Source of the DNA: Burkholderiales bacterium
GTDB lineage: Bacteria; Pseudomonadota; Gammaproteobacteria; Burkholderiales; Burkholderiaceae_C
NCBI GenBank assembly: GCA_947474755.1
Contig: CANJJE010000013.1
Location: 1 to 64,000 of the forward strand
Direction: 5' to 3'
Length of the DNA stretch: 64,000 nucleotides
A model generated the notes under the pieces. That model was not told where the DNA came from and made no database searches. It saw only the letters and a program-made list of their open reading frames with translations. Shown piece after piece: positions 22,108 to 32,600 of this stretch; positions within the stretch are counted from its first letter, which is position 1; each line of letters opens with the position of its first letter. Both the position numbers and the translations under genes were made by a program.

Positions 22108-23418
22108 ATGTCAATGCTTCCTCCCGATCATCCTGGGCGCCTCGCGCTGTCAAACGAAGTGCACGCCCGTGCACCGCAGCCGCTGGACACGCCCTCGCGG
22201 GCGTCCTACCTGGCGGTGCTGGTCGATGTCGACGCACGTGCAGACGAACTGGCGCACATCGCGACCTTGTGTGTCCACCATGGCGTGAACGGTCCGCCGG
22301 AGGGCGTGTCCCAGTTCAGCGCGATGCTCGGCGCGATGAGTTTCACGTGGGAGCGCCACGGCGAGTTTTCCACCTATGCAGTCTTCGTCAACGGCCGCAG
22401 TCAGGTGCCTCACCAGGAGACAGCCGCATCACGTCTGCCCCAGGGCTGGCTGACGGCAGTTCCTGGCACGACGCTGGTGGCCGCGCATGCCACGTTGATC
22501 CCCGCACCCGAGGAGCCGCCCAGCGCGGAGCTGCTGTCCGATCAGTTCGACGGCAACATCGTTGTCGGCTCGACCGTCGGCGACGGCGCGGCGATTGTCT
22601 ACAGCGACTTCCGGGTGCATGCCGACGGCTTCGTGCGCTTCGTCGTGTTTGATGCGGCGCTGACGCCCAGCCAGGGCGGACGCATCGTGCAGCGACTGTT
22701 CGAGATCGAGACCTATCGCATGCTGGCCTTGTTGGCGCTGCCCACTGCGCGCAAGCAGTTGCCACGCATCGTCGAGAACGAAAGTGCCCTCGCGGCGTTG
22801 ACCGAGCGCATTGCCCAGGATCAGCACAGCGACGACGAGTCGCTGTTGCAGCAGCTGACCCTGCTGGCTGCCGAGGTCGAAAGCGCCTTGGCGTCGAGCC
22901 AGTTCCGCTTTGGTGCCTGCCGGGCCTACTTCGAACTCGTGAACTCGCGTATCGGTGAATTGCGTGAGCGGCGCCTGCAGGGCGTACAGACATTGGGGGA
23001 ATTCATGTCGCGCCGATTCACCCCCGCAGTCGCCACCTGCAACACGGTGTCGCAGCGCTTGCATGACCTGTCGGAGCGAGTGGCGCAGACCAGCGCCTTG
23101 CTGTCCACCCGCGTCGACATCGCCCGCGAGCGGCAGAACCAGGCGCTCCTCGCCTCGATGGACCGCCGTGCGAAGCTTCAACTGCGCCTGCAGCAGACCG
23201 TCGAGGGCCTGTCAGTTGCCGCCATCGTGTATTACGTCGCCGGAGTGGCCGGCTATGTGGCAAGAGGACTGGAGTCTGGTGGCCTGCCGATCAATGTCGA
23301 TCTGGCGGTCGGTCTCGCGATCCCGGTGATTGCGTTGGTGGTGCTGTCGACGCTGCGCCGCGCCAAGCGTCGCATCGCGCGGGAGGAGGCCGACCACGCA
23401 CTTTCACGCAAGACATGA
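22108..23418 (+). CDS. DUF3422 family membrane-anchored protein
   Basis: This 436-residue protein starts at ATG 22108. It has the DUF3422 N-terminal pattern LPPDHPGRLALSNEVHARAP and the WERHGEFSTY box, then SRLPQGWL, a long helical region, and a C-terminal membrane segment (VDLAVGLAIPVIALVVLS) followed by a basic tail. The family is widespread in proteobacteria; the function is unknown. It lies upstream of bchI on the same strand with 99 bp between. Confidence 0.8.
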   Translation: MSMLPPDHPGRLALSNEVHARAPQPLDTPSRASYLAVLVDVDARADELAHIATLCVHHGVNGPPEGVSQFSAMLGAMSFTWERHGEFSTYAVFVNGRSQVPHQETAASRLPQGWLTAVPGTTLVAAHATLIPAPEEPPSAELLSDQFDGNIVVGSTVGDGAAIVYSDFRVHADGFVRFVVFDAALTPSQGGRIVQRLFEIETYRMLALLALPTARKQLPRIVENESALAALTERIAQDQHSDDESLLQQLTLLAAEVESALASSQFRFGACRAYFELVNSRIGELRERRLQGVQTLGEFMSRRFTPAVATCNTVSQRLHDLSERVAQTSALLSTRVDIARERQNQALLASMDRRAKLQLRLQQTVEGLSVAAIVYYVAGVAGYVARGLESGGLPINVDLAVGLAIPVIALVVLSTLRRAKRRIAREEADHALSRKT

Positions 23419-23517
23419 GCCGGTGCTGATCCGAATCGTCGGCCCGCGGGCCGTGTGATAACGTGCTTTTTGCTTCTCAGCAGTACCTTCCGACGCCTCT
23501 TTCACAGCCAGCTCACC

Positions 23518-24546
23518 ATGTCCGTGCAGTTCCCGTTCTCCGCCATCGTCGGCCAAGACGAGATGAAGCTTGCCATCCTGATCGCAGCGGTCGATCCCAG
23601 TGTGGGCGGTGTCCTGGTGTTCGGTGATCGCGGCACCGGCAAATCGACCGCGGTGCGAGCGCTGGCGGCGATGCTGCCAAAGATGCGTGCGGTGACAGGC
23701 TGCCGCTACCACTGCGACCCGGAGGCCGGTGGCTCGGCCTGCGAAGAATGCAGGGCCTTGAAGCTGGCCGGCAAGCCGGTCAAGTCGCATCTGATGCCGG
23801 TGCCCGTCGTCGATCTGCCGCTGGGTGCCACTGAAGACCGCGTGGTCGGCGCGCTTGACCTCGAACGCGCGCTGTCGCAGGGCGTCAAGGCCTACGAGCC
23901 CGGCCTGCTGGCGCGCGCGAATCGAGGGTTCCTGTACATCGATGAAGTCAACCTGCTCGAAGATCATCTAGTCGATCTGCTGATCGACGTGGCGGCCTCG
24001 GGCGAGAACGTCGTCGAGCGTGAAGGTTTGAGCGTGCGTCACCCCGCGCGTTTCGTGCTGGTCGGCAGTGGCAACCCGGAGGAAGGCGAGCTGCGCCCGC
24101 AACTGCTCGATCGTTTCGGCCTGTCGGTCGAAGTCAAGACGCCGACCGATCTGCCGTCGCGCATCGAGGTCGTGCGGCGCCGCGATCAGTTCGAGCGCGA
24201 CCCGGTCGGCTTCACTGAAAAATGGAAAAAGGAAGATGAGCGCGTGCGCCGCAGCATCGTCAAGGGCAAGTCGCACATCGCCGATGTGGCCGTACCCGAT
24301 GCCGCGCTGGAGCGCGCCGCACAGCTGTGCATGGCACTCGGCACCGATGGACTGCGTGGCGAGCTGACGCTGATCCGCGCCGCCCGCTCGCTGGCCGCCT
24401 TGCAGGGCGATGCGGCGGTCGGTGACGCACACCTGAAGCGTGTCGCGCCTCCGGCGCTGCGCCACCGCCTGCGTCGCAATCCGCTCGATGACGCCGGCTC
24501 GACGGTGCGCGTCGATCGTGCCGTGGCAGAACTGTTCGGGGCATGA
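23518..24546 (+). CDS. bchI: Magnesium chelatase AAA+ subunit BchI
   Basis: ATG 23518 (MSVQFPFSAIVGQDEMKLA) is preferred to the longer frame from 23455 and gives 342 residues, the normal BchI length. Walker A is GDRGTGKST, Walker B is LYIDEVNLL. GNPEEGELRPQLLDRFGL is the chelatase-specific sensor-1/arginine-finger block. BchI rings hydrolyse ATP and, with BchD, drive Mg insertion into protoporphyrin IX by BchH (not in this window). The cysteine-rich insert CRYHCDPEAGGSACEEC is typical of the bacterial form. The gene overlaps bchD by 4 bp. Confidence 0.97.
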   Translation: MSVQFPFSAIVGQDEMKLAILIAAVDPSVGGVLVFGDRGTGKSTAVRALAAMLPKMRAVTGCRYHCDPEAGGSACEECRALKLAGKPVKSHLMPVPVVDLPLGATEDRVVGALDLERALSQGVKAYEPGLLARANRGFLYIDEVNLLEDHLVDLLIDVAASGENVVEREGLSVRHPARFVLVGSGNPEEGELRPQLLDRFGLSVEVKTPTDLPSRIEVVRRRDQFERDPVGFTEKWKKEDERVRRSIVKGKSHIADVAVPDAALERAAQLCMALGTDGLRGELTLIRAARSLAALQGDAAVGDAHLKRVAPPALRHRLRRNPLDDAGSTVRVDRAVAELFGA

Positions 24547-26567
24547 CCCCGGCAAGGCCCGAGGCCAGTGCGCCGGCGAGACTGACAGAGGAACGCTGGC
24601 GCTGCGCACAGCCTGCGCTGTCGATCGCTGCGCTGCATGCGGCCTCTCTGTTCGCCGTCGATCCGGTCGGCACCGGCGGTGTCGTGCTCCGAGCACTTGC
24701 CGGCCCGGCGCGCGACGGCTGGCTGCAATGTCTGAACAGCCTGCTACCTCCAGGCACACCGATGCGCCGTGTGCCTCTGCACATCAACGACGAACGCCTG
24801 CTTGGCGGACTCGACCTCGCCGCGACGCTGCAGGCGGGTCGGCCCATTGCGCAGCAAGGCGTGCTGACGCTTGCCGATGGCGGCATCGTGCTGCTGGCGA
24901 TGGCCGAGCGCCTTGCGCCGGCCACTGCAGCGCGGCTGGCGGCGGTGCTCGACACGCAGGAGGTTGCGCTGGCACGCGATGGCCTCGCCACTCGGCATGC
25001 CACGCGCTTCGGCGTGATCGCACTCGATGAAGGACTGGCTGATGACGAACGCGTGGCGCCCGCCTTGCTGGACCGGCTGGCGTTTTCGGTCGATCTGCAT
25101 CCGCTGATCGACGACACGGGGACTGGCGGCGAGAACCAGAGTGCGCGGGATCAAGACCTCGCCGACGCGCCGATATGGACTGCAGCGGACATTGCCTCGG
25201 CGCGTGCCTTGCTGCCGCAGGTCGAGGTTTCCGAGGAGATCGTGAGAGCGCTGGTTTCGACTGCACTCGCACTCGGCGTCGCGTCGCTTCGGGCCCCGCT
25301 GCTGGCCCTGCGCGTGGCGAGGGCGTCGGCGGCACTCGATGGTCGTGTGCACGTCACTGATGACGATGCCAGGCTGGCCGCTGCGCTGGTGTTGGCGCCA
25401 CGCGCCACGCAGGTGCCGACCCCACCGACAGAGCCACCACCGAACGACGACGATCCGCCCGAGCCGCCACAGCCTGAGGAGGCACCCGATCCGCCGCCGG
25501 AGGAGCCAGCAGAGCCGCCGCCGCAGGACGATGACGAGTCACTACAGGACGAGGAGACACCCGAGCCTCCGCCAGTGGGCGACCTCGAAGACCGGGTGCT
25601 CGATGCGGCGCAGGCGGCGATCCCGGCCGGTTTGCTTGCGGCGCTGATGTCGGGCCAGGACCGCCGCGCCAGCGCGCAGGCCTCGGGTCGCGCCGGTGCG
25701 GTGCAGCAAGACCAGAAGCGCGGACGGCCGAGCGGTGCGCGACGCGGTGAGCCTCGTGCCGGGGCGAGATTGAATGTGATCGAAACACTGCGCGCGGCCG
25801 CGCCCTGGCAGAAGATCCGGCATGCGGAAGTCGAGCGGGCGCGGGCGCTCGACGACACCCTCCCGACGCGCGCCACAGCCTCGGCCGGTGTGGCTGTGAA
25901 GTCGGGCGCGGTGAACCTCTCTCGCGCTCGCGTGCAGGTGCGCCGCGACGACTTCCACGTCACCCGCTACAAGCAACGCAGCGCAACGACCACGCTGTTC
26001 GTCGTCGACGCCTCGGGATCTTCAGCCTTGAACCGACTGGCCGAGGCGAAGGGTGCGGTCGAACTGCTGTTGGCCGACTGTTACGTGCGCCGCGATCAGG
26101 TGGCCGTTCTCGCGTTCCGAGGCAAGGGCTGCGAGTTGCTGCTGCCACCCACGCGTTCGCTGGTGCGTGCCAAGCGCAGCCTGGCCGGCCTGCCGGGCGG
26201 TGGAGGCACGCCCCTGGCGTCGGGCATCGATGCGGCAGCCGCGTTGGCCGCATCGATCGCGCGGCGCGGCGAAACACCGATCGTCGTGCTGTTGACCGAT
26301 GGTCGAGGCAACATCGCGCGCGACGGCAGCCCCGGCCGTGCTCGGGCCGGTGAAGATGTGCAACTGGCGGCGCGGCAGTTCCGTTCGGCGAGCGTGCGTG
26401 CGCTGTTGATCGATACATCACCACAGCCGCAAGCTGCCGCACGGCAGCTGGCGCATGAGATGGGTGCCAGCTATCTGCCTCTGCCCTATGCCGGTGCGGC
26501 CGTCTTGTCTCAGGCGGTCGCATTGGCGACGAAGTCGGTGTCGACCGCGCCCGCGGCCAGCCGGTAG
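24543..26567 (+). CDS. bchD: Magnesium chelatase subunit BchD
   Basis: This 674-residue protein starts at ATG 24543, overlapping the bchI stop. An inactive AAA+-like N-terminal domain (about 1-270) leads to a Pro/Glu/Asp-rich linker (about residues 297-345, repeated PPEPP- and EEP-type units). The C-terminal VWA domain has the MIDAS motif DASGSS near residue 485 and GGGGTPLASG, LLTDGRGN further on. BchD bridges the BchI ring and BchH. The acidic proline linker is characteristic of the subunit. Confidence 0.97.
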   Translation: MTPARPEASAPARLTEERWRCAQPALSIAALHAASLFAVDPVGTGGVVLRALAGPARDGWLQCLNSLLPPGTPMRRVPLHINDERLLGGLDLAATLQAGRPIAQQGVLTLADGGIVLLAMAERLAPATAARLAAVLDTQEVALARDGLATRHATRFGVIALDEGLADDERVAPALLDRLAFSVDLHPLIDDTGTGGENQSARDQDLADAPIWTAADIASARALLPQVEVSEEIVRALVSTALALGVASLRAPLLALRVARASAALDGRVHVTDDDARLAAALVLAPRATQVPTPPTEPPPNDDDPPEPPQPEEAPDPPPEEPAEPPPQDDDESLQDEETPEPPPVGDLEDRVLDAAQAAIPAGLLAALMSGQDRRASAQASGRAGAVQQDQKRGRPSGARRGEPRAGARLNVIETLRAAAPWQKIRHAEVERARALDDTLPTRATASAGVAVKSGAVNLSRARVQVRRDDFHVTRYKQRSATTTLFVVDASGSSALNRLAEAKGAVELLLADCYVRRDQVAVLAFRGKGCELLLPPTRSLVRAKRSLAGLPGGGGTPLASGIDAAAALAASIARRGETPIVVLLTDGRGNIARDGSPGRARAGEDVQLAARQFRSASVRALLIDTSPQPQAAARQLAHEMGASYLPLPYAGAAVLSQAVALATKSVSTAPAASR

Positions 26568-26579
26568 GCAGCGCGAACG

Positions 26580-27500
26580 ATGGCGTTGCGGCTGGACTGG
26601 GACCGTGATGGCCGCGACTGGCCGTACCGTGCAGCCAGCCAATTCGTCGACGCTGGCGGACTGCGCTGGCACGTGCAGCGATTTGCGCGAGAAGCATCGT
26701 CAGCCGCCGAGACATCGGAAGCACCGCTCGTGTTGCTGCTGCACGGCACCGGCGCCTCAGCACACTCCTGGTACCCGATGCTGCCGTGGCTGAGGCCGCA
26801 TTTCGATCTGCTGCTGATCGATCTGCCCGGCCATGCATTCACGGGCATGGCAAGCGCCTGGCAGGCCTCGCTGCCCGGCATGGCGCTGGCGGTCAAGTCC
26901 TTGCTGGACGCGTTGGCCTTGCAACCGAAGATCCTGATAGGCCATTCAGCCGGCGCGGCGCTCGGCGCGCGAATGTGCCTCGACGGGCACGTTGCACCGC
27001 ATTGCCTGGTCAGTATCAACGGTGCATTCATGCCCTTGGGTGGGCTGGCCGGCGTGTTGTTCCCGCCGGTGGCCAAACTGATGGCCTCGCTGCCTTTCGC
27101 GCCGGGCTTTGTCGCCCGACGAGCAACCGATCCAGGTGCGATAGCCCGGCTTGTCAGAGACACCGGCTCGGTGCTGGACGAGGCGGGCATGGCGCTGTAC
27201 GGGCGCATCGTCGGCAATCCCGGTCACATCGAAGGCGCGCTGGCGATGATGGCCAACTGGGACGTGCAGCCCTTGCTGGGCGACCTGCCGCGCTTGCGCA
27301 CGCCAGTCCGGTTGATCGTGGCTGACAACGATCGGGCCGTACCCCCTGCGCAGGCGCAACGCGTGCTCGCCATGCTGCCGCCACATGCCGCCACCACGCT
27401 GATCCAGCTGAGCGGCGCAGGCCACATCGTTCACGAGGAGCAGCCGGAGGCGGTCGCCGAGCTGTGCGTGTCGGCAATCGGTGCCAGCGCAGTGACCTGA
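26580..27500 (+). CDS. bchO: Magnesium chelatase accessory protein BchO (alpha/beta hydrolase)
   Basis: This 306-residue protein starts at ATG 26580, 12 bp after bchD. The alpha/beta-hydrolase fold shows VLLLHGTGASAHSW (oxyanion loop), the nucleophile elbow IGHSAGAALGARM, and a C-terminal His in GAGHIVHEEQPEAVAE. The bchI-bchD-bchO order is standard in purple bacteria. The exact role of BchO is unproven; it is linked to Mg chelation by co-occurrence. Confidence 0.93.
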   Translation: MALRLDWDRDGRDWPYRAASQFVDAGGLRWHVQRFAREASSAAETSEAPLVLLLHGTGASAHSWYPMLPWLRPHFDLLLIDLPGHAFTGMASAWQASLPGMALAVKSLLDALALQPKILIGHSAGAALGARMCLDGHVAPHCLVSINGAFMPLGGLAGVLFPPVAKLMASLPFAPGFVARRATDPGAIARLVRDTGSVLDEAGMALYGRIVGNPGHIEGALAMMANWDVQPLLGDLPRLRTPVRLIVADNDRAVPPAQAQRVLAMLPPHAATTLIQLSGAGHIVHEEQPEAVAELCVSAIGASAVT

Positions 27501-27586
27501 ACAGGCCAGGCGTTCAGTCCGGGAGACAAGGCGCCCGCTCGGGCGGCGCCGTCAGTGCACGGCGCGAGTGACACGCCGTCGAGCGA

Positions 27587-28903
27587 TCACGGTTGCACCG
27601 TGTCGATGACGATCTGCAAGCCCTCGGTGCCGGTTTTCACGTTTGTCACCTGACCGCTCAGGTCGCCCGGGCTCGGCAGGGCATTGCCCGATTTCGACAC
27701 TCGGGCGCCAACCACGACAACGGGGAAGTTCGACAGCTTCATGGCTGGCGACATCGCCATCGCATCGTCAAGGGTGAAGGGGATCGGCAGGTCGGCCACG
27801 GTACGGCGCAGGATCGCCAGCGGCATGCGCGGGCCTTCCGCAGCGCGGGCAAAGATGAAGACGGTGTCGGTCGGCGAGACCTTGGCCGCGAGCGATGGCG
27901 ACAGGCTGACGCTACCGGCCACGTGGGCGGCACCGGTTGCGGCTGCTGGCGGGGTGTTGCCATTTGTTGAACCGCCTGACGGCGCCACCGCCACATCCGA
28001 CGGGGCGCTTGCCCCAGGTACGCCGCCTTGCAGTGCACTGCGCGCATCGACCAGACTGCGATCAAGGTTCTCGCTGAACGGCGTGTCAGGCGGCGACAAC
28101 TGGCGCGCCATCGTCCAGTACTCGATCGCCTGCGGGTACTGGCCTGCCTCATAAGCTGCGCCGCCAGCGAGCGCGAGGGCCTTCAGGTTCTTCGGATCGA
28201 TCTGCAGCGCCCGCGTCACCAAACGGGCGGGTTCACCGGAAATCTTCTGGCCTTGCTGCATGGCCAGCACGTCGGCGTGGTCAGCCAGCAGTTGCGCGTC
28301 ATTGGGCGCCAATGCAGTCGCGCGCGCAAAGGCCTTGCTGGCCTCGGGAAAGCGCTGCAACACCGCATAGGTTCGAGCCAACAGCATCCAGCCGGCGAGG
28401 TCGTCCGGCTTTTGCTCCATGGCGGCAGCCAGCTTGCTCAACAGTTCTTCGACCTGTGCGTCGGACACGTTGTCGGCGCCGAGCGAGGCGACTGATGGTG
28501 CCGCCGGTGGATCGATCGCCTGCGGCGAGCCGACGTGGCTGTAAATCGTGCCCGCCAGAAGGGGCACGCCCAGCCCCAGGATCCATGCACTTTTCCAGGG
28601 GCGCTCCGCGGACGCACTCACGGGCCTGGGCTTGGCGCTCGACGTTCCAGGCTGATCGGCTTCCTCGAGGACGCGACGCTCGATGTCGTCGCGGGCTGAA
28701 CGGTGCTGTTCGGCATCGAGGCTGCCTGCGGCGAGCTCCGCATCGAGCTGCTCGGCCTGTTCGCGCAGGATCGCGAGGGTCGAACTGCGTCGTGTGGCCG
28801 AATCGTCTGGGGCCTTGGCGGACCTCGGGCGCAGCAGGACGGGCAACACATGAGCCAGCGCGAGCAGCGTCAGCGCCGCAGTCAATATCCAGAATGTCGT
28901 CAT
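27587..28903 (-). CDS. ccmI: Cytochrome c biogenesis protein CcmI (CycH), TPR protein
   Basis: This 438-residue protein overlaps the ccmH stop by 4 bp (start ATG 28903). It has an N-terminal membrane helix (FWILTAALTLLALAHVLPVLL), a cytoplasmic loop with a coiled-coil-like segment (REQAEQLDAELAAG), a second membrane helix near residue 105, then TPR repeats (about 165-270) and a C-terminal periplasmic domain. CcmI holds apocytochrome c for heme ligation with CcmF and CcmH. It is the last gene of the minus-strand ccm operon, convergent with bchO. A weak GC-rich hairpin lies in the 86-bp gap between them. Confidence 0.93.
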   Translation of the reverse strand: MTTFWILTAALTLLALAHVLPVLLRPRSAKAPDDSATRRSSTLAILREQAEQLDAELAAGSLDAEQHRSARDDIERRVLEEADQPGTSSAKPRPVSASAERPWKSAWILGLGVPLLAGTIYSHVGSPQAIDPPAAPSVASLGADNVSDAQVEELLSKLAAAMEQKPDDLAGWMLLARTYAVLQRFPEASKAFARATALAPNDAQLLADHADVLAMQQGQKISGEPARLVTRALQIDPKNLKALALAGGAAYEAGQYPQAIEYWTMARQLSPPDTPFSENLDRSLVDARSALQGGVPGASAPSDVAVAPSGGSTNGNTPPAAATGAAHVAGSVSLSPSLAAKVSPTDTVFIFARAAEGPRMPLAILRRTVADLPIPFTLDDAMAMSPAMKLSNFPVVVVGARVSKSGNALPSPGDLSGQVTNVKTGTEGLQIVIDTVQP

Positions 28904-29364
28904 CGATCAGGGGGAGATTCTTCAAGGAGACGCCGCGCGCGATCGGCATCGGCTGGGGCGAGTGGGGCGGCACTGAGTTGTCGCCGACGGATGGCGCGCG
29001 CGAGTGTGAAAGCCGCGATCAATAACAGGGCGAACGGACCGACCCAGAGCAGCAGGGTGGTGGCCTTGAGCGCAGGCCGGTAAAGCACGAAGTCGCCGTA
29101 GCGCTCGACCATGAAATCGAGGATCTGCTGCTCTGAACGGCCCTGGCTGAGCTGGCTGCGGATCTGCTTGCGCAGGTCGACCGCGAGATCTGCGTGTGAT
29201 GCCGCAATGGTTTCGTTCTGGCAGACCAGGCAGCGCAACTCTTCGGCGACCTTCATCACCCGGGCTTCGAGCACTGGATCCGCAGCGAGGCTGGCCGCTT
29301 GATTGGCACCGGCACCGCACATGGCGCCAGCAAGGATCAGTGCAATCAAGGCGCTACGCATCAC
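28900..29364 (-). CDS. ccmH: Cytochrome c-type biogenesis protein CcmH
   Basis: This 154-residue protein has a signal peptide followed by the CcmH signature LRCLVCQNETIAASHADLA, whose LRCxxCQ thiols reduce apocytochrome cysteines. The membrane helix LLLWVGPFALLLIAAFTLA lies at the C-terminal part. It overlaps ccmG by 4 bp and ccmI by 4 bp, consistent with translational coupling. Confidence 0.95.
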   Translation of the reverse strand: MMRSALIALILAGAMCGAGANQAASLAADPVLEARVMKVAEELRCLVCQNETIAASHADLAVDLRKQIRSQLSQGRSEQQILDFMVERYGDFVLYRPALKATTLLLWVGPFALLLIAAFTLARAIRRRQLSAAPLAPADADRARRLLEESPPDR

Positions 29365-29891
29365 GGCGACTGCTCCAGCTTCGCCACCAGGGGCAACAGC
29401 GTGTCGCGCAACGACTCCGGCGTCACCGGGCCGATCTGCTTGTGGCGAATGACGCCCTGCTTGTCGATGACGAAGGTCTCGGGCACGCCGTAGACGCCGT
29501 AGTCGATACCGACCAGCCCGTCCGTGTCAGACATCGACTTCAGGTACGGATCGCCAAAGTTGTTCAACCAGCCGAGCGCGTCTTCACGCTTGTCCTTGTA
29601 GTTCAGGCCATAGAGCTTGACTTGGCCGGCCTTCGACAATTCGACCAAAAGCGGGTGCTCCTGGCGGCATGCCACGCACCACGATGCCCAGACATTCAGC
29701 AGCCAGACCTGACCGCGCAGGTCCTTGGTGGCCAGACGCTGATCAGGCGCCGCCAGTTGCGGCAGGTCGAAGGCTGGTGCTGGTTTGCCGATCAGCGGTG
29801 AGGGCACCTCGCGCGGGTCGAGCTTCAGGCCGATCGCCAGAAACCCGGCCATCAAGAGGAACAGCAGCAACGGCAGCAGGTAGCGCTTCAT
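29361..29891 (-). CDS. ccmG: Thiol:disulfide interchange protein CcmG (DsbE)
   Basis: This 176-residue protein has an N-terminal membrane anchor (LLPLLLFLLMAGFLAIGL). The thioredoxin-like domain has active site WCVAC in ASWCVACRQEHPLL and the cis-Pro region GVYGVPETFVID. It keeps heme-binding Cys pairs reduced in the periplasm. It is encoded between ccmF and ccmH with 4-bp overlaps on both sides. Confidence 0.95.
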   Translation of the reverse strand: MKRYLLPLLLFLLMAGFLAIGLKLDPREVPSPLIGKPAPAFDLPQLAAPDQRLATKDLRGQVWLLNVWASWCVACRQEHPLLVELSKAGQVKLYGLNYKDKREDALGWLNNFGDPYLKSMSDTDGLVGIDYGVYGVPETFVIDKQGVIRHKQIGPVTPESLRDTLLPLVAKLEQSP

Positions 29892-31921
29892 CGTGCGCGG
29901 TACTTGCGCACCAGGGTGCCTATCAGCGACATCGGCCGTGGCGGCGCACCGCGACCCGTGTCGGCGGGCTTGTCATCAGCGGTTGAGGTTCTGCGCACGC
30001 GGTAACGACGGTCAAGCACGGCGAGCATGCCGCCGCCAGCCATCAGCAGGCAGCCGATCCAGATCAGGTTGACAAAGGGCTTGTGATGGACCCGCACGCT
30101 CCATGCGGTCGGGCTGACGGGCTCACCGAGCGCGACATAGAGGTCTCGCGCGAGGCTGCGGTCGATGGCCACTTCGGTTTGTGCCGACCGCGTCACGTTG
30201 TAGATGCGGCGCTCGGGCCACAAAGTAGTGACTGGCTTGCCGTCGCGGGTGACGCTGATAGAGGCCTGCGCAGCGACGTAATTCGGTCCCTTGACCTCCC
30301 GCACGCCCTGCATCGTGAACACGAAGCCGCCGACGGTGGTGGTTTCTCCGACCTGCATGCGCACGTCGCTCTCGCTCTGGTAGCCGCTGACCATGGTGAC
30401 GCCGACGATGAATACCGAGACGCCGAAGTGCGCGAGCAGCATGCCGTAGTAGCTGCCCGACTGTGATGCCACCCGCGCTGCGACCATTTCCAATGTACCG
30501 CCGCGCACCCGTGAGACGAGGTTCAGCACTGCGGTGCTGGCAATCCAGGCCGCCAGCAGCAGACCGAAGCCGATCATGGGCGTCCAGTGGCCAAGCGCGA
30601 AGGGCGCAATCACCGCCGACACGGCGCTGACGCCGAATGCCCAGCGCAAGCGGCGAGCCAGATCGATGACACCAGCCTGCCGCCAGCGTGCCAGCGGTCC
30701 GACGCCCATCAGGAACAGCGCGGGCGCCATCAGCGGCACGAACACGGCTGTGAAGTACGGCGGACCCACCGAGATCTTGCCCATGCCCAGCGCGTCGAGC
30801 ACGAGCGGATACAGCGTGCCGAGCAACACTGCTGCAGCGGCGACGACCAGCAGCACATTGTTGGCCAGCAGCATCGATTCACGCGACACCAGGTCGAAGC
30901 TGCCACCCACACCGACCTTCGGCGCACGCCAGGCGAAAAGCAGCAACGAGCCACCGATCACCACGACCAGGAACCCCAGGATGAAGACGCCGCGCGCCGG
31001 GTCCGTTGCAAACGCGTGTACCGAGCTCAGCACGCCGGAGCGCACGATGAAGGTGCCCAGCAGCGACAACGAGAAGGTCATGATCGCCAGCAGGGCCGTC
31101 CACATCTTGAAGCCGCCGCGCTTCTCCGTCACCGCCAGCGAGTGAATCAGGGCAGTGCCGACCAGCCAGGGCATGAAGGAGGCGTTTTCGACCGGGTCCC
31201 AGAACCACCAGCCTCCCCAGCCCAGTTCGTAGTAGGCCCAGAAGCTGCCGAGGGCAATGCCGATCGTCAGGAAACACCAGGCCACCGTGGTCCAGGGCCG
31301 CGACCAGCGGGCCCATGAGGCATCGAGCCGGCCAGACAGCAGCGCCGCAATCGCGAAGGCAAAGGCCACCACAAAGCCGACATAGCCCATGTAGAGCATC
31401 GGCGGGTGGATGATCATGCCAGGGTCTTGCAGCAGCGGATTCAGGTCGCGGCCATCGGGGGCGGCCGGAACGAGCCGCTCAAACGGGTTCGAGGTGAACA
31501 AGGTGAACAGCAAGAAGCCGCAACTGATCAGCCCCATCACGCCCAGCACACGAGCCACTGTGGGCTCGTCCAGTTCTTTGGAGAAGATGGCCACGGCCAG
31601 CGTCCAACCGGACAGGATCAGCGACCACAGGAGGATCGAGCCCTCATGGTTGCCCCAGACCGCCGTGTAGCGATAGACCAGCGGTAGCGTCGAATTGGAA
31701 TGTTGAGCTGCGAGCAGCACCGAGAAATCGTTGTTGACGAAGGCGTATGTCAGGCAAACATAAGAGATCAGCAGGAAGACAAACTGACCGCGTGCCGAAG
31801 GCCGTGCCAGAGACATCCAGGCGGCGTTTCCACGCTGCGCGCCAATCAGAGGCAACACGCTTTGCGCCACAGCCATCGCCAGCGCAAGGATCAGGGCGAC
31901 GTGGCCCAGCTCAGGAATCAT
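29888..31921 (-). CDS. ccmF: Heme lyase subunit CcmF
   Basis: This 677-residue polytopic membrane protein has the WWD heme-handling motif [19 protein letters not shown] and the flanking conserved His residues ([13 protein letters not shown] and others). About 15 hydrophobic segments fit the family length (640-680). CcmF with CcmH and CcmI ligates heme to CxxCH motifs. The gene overlaps ccmE and ccmG by 4 bp. Confidence 0.97.
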   Translation of the reverse strand: MIPELGHVALILALAMAVAQSVLPLIGAQRGNAAWMSLARPSARGQFVFLLISYVCLTYAFVNNDFSVLLAAQHSNSTLPLVYRYTAVWGNHEGSILLWSLILSGWTLAVAIFSKELDEPTVARVLGVMGLISCGFLLFTLFTSNPFERLVPAAPDGRDLNPLLQDPGMIIHPPMLYMGYVGFVVAFAFAIAALLSGRLDASWARWSRPWTTVAWCFLTIGIALGSFWAYYELGWGGWWFWDPVENASFMPWLVGTALIHSLAVTEKRGGFKMWTALLAIMTFSLSLLGTFIVRSGVLSSVHAFATDPARGVFILGFLVVVIGGSLLLFAWRAPKVGVGGSFDLVSRESMLLANNVLLVVAAAAVLLGTLYPLVLDALGMGKISVGPPYFTAVFVPLMAPALFLMGVGPLARWRQAGVIDLARRLRWAFGVSAVSAVIAPFALGHWTPMIGFGLLLAAWIASTAVLNLVSRVRGGTLEMVAARVASQSGSYYGMLLAHFGVSVFIVGVTMVSGYQSESDVRMQVGETTTVGGFVFTMQGVREVKGPNYVAAQASISVTRDGKPVTTLWPERRIYNVTRSAQTEVAIDRSLARDLYVALGEPVSPTAWSVRVHHKPFVNLIWIGCLLMAGGGMLAVLDRRYRVRRTSTADDKPADTGRGAPPRPMSLIGTLVRKYRAR

Positions 31922-32421
31922 GGTGTTACCCCGTAGGTCCGTGCACCGGCCGGTTCACCCGCTGAAGTGGTCATCGCGCCGGCCGGCATCTCGCCCTTGC
32001 GCGCCTTTGCCAGCGCATCGGCAGCTTCCGGTGGCATGTAGTTCTCGTCATGCTTGGCCAGCACCTGCGAGGCCTGGAACACGCCGTCCTGGCCCAGCTT
32101 GCCCTGCGCCACGACGCCTTTCCCCTCACGGAAAAGGTCTGGCAGCAGCCCGGTGTAAACCACCGGAATCTTCTGTGCGAGGTCGGTCACCACGAAATTG
32201 ACCGTCAACGTCTTCCCGTCGCGCTGAATGCTGCCTTCCTCAACCAGTCCGCCGATGCGGAAACTGCGCTCCAGTGGCGCCTCCTTATCGGCGACTTGCG
32301 TCGGGCTGAAGAAGAACACCATATTGCTCTGGAACGCATTGAGCACCAGTGCGCTGGCAATGCCCAACGCCGCCAGCCCGGTCACGATGGCCAAGCTGCG
32401 CTTGGTTCTGGGTTTCATCAA
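31918..32421 (-). CDS. ccmE: Heme chaperone CcmE
   Basis: This 167-residue protein has a single N-terminal membrane helix ([21 protein letters not shown]), an OB-fold periplasmic domain with [15 protein letters not shown], and the heme-attaching His in [13 protein letters not shown]. It accepts heme from CcmABCD and passes it to CcmF. The proximal start ATG 32418, 3 bp downstream, is equally possible. It overlaps ccmD by 4 bp. Confidence 0.95.
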   Translation of the reverse strand: MMKPRTKRSLAIVTGLAALGIASALVLNAFQSNMVFFFSPTQVADKEAPLERSFRIGGLVEEGSIQRDGKTLTVNFVVTDLAQKIPVVYTGLLPDLFREGKGVVAQGKLGQDGVFQASQVLAKHDENYMPPEAADALAKARKGEMPAGAMTTSAGEPAGARTYGVTP

Positions 32422-32600
32422 GTCTCTCCCGAATCTGCGGTGGCGGCGTCATGCATGCGCTGGATCAAGGCGCGTCGACGCACCGCGACCGACCAGATTT
32501 CAGCGGTCAGCACCGCAGCCGTGACGCCGAACGATCCCCACACATACAAGCCATAGCCCCCCATGGCGACGAAATCCGACCAGCTGTTCCAGACCATCAC
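32418..32600 (-). CDS. ccmD: Heme exporter accessory protein CcmD
   Basis: This 60-residue protein has one membrane helix ([21 protein letters not shown]) and a short basic C-terminal stretch (RRRALIQR), the normal CcmD plan. It stabilises CcmC-CcmE in the heme export complex. Overlaps with ccmC and ccmE place it firmly in the operon. Confidence 0.92.
   Translation of the reverse strand: MMVWNSWSDFVAMGGYGLYVWGSFGVTAAVLTAEIWSVAVRRRALIQRMHDAATADSGET

Noticed and set aside
27501-27586. Terminator between bchO and ccmI
   Set aside because: A GC-rich inverted repeat is present but has mismatches and no T run on either strand, so it was not listed as a terminator.
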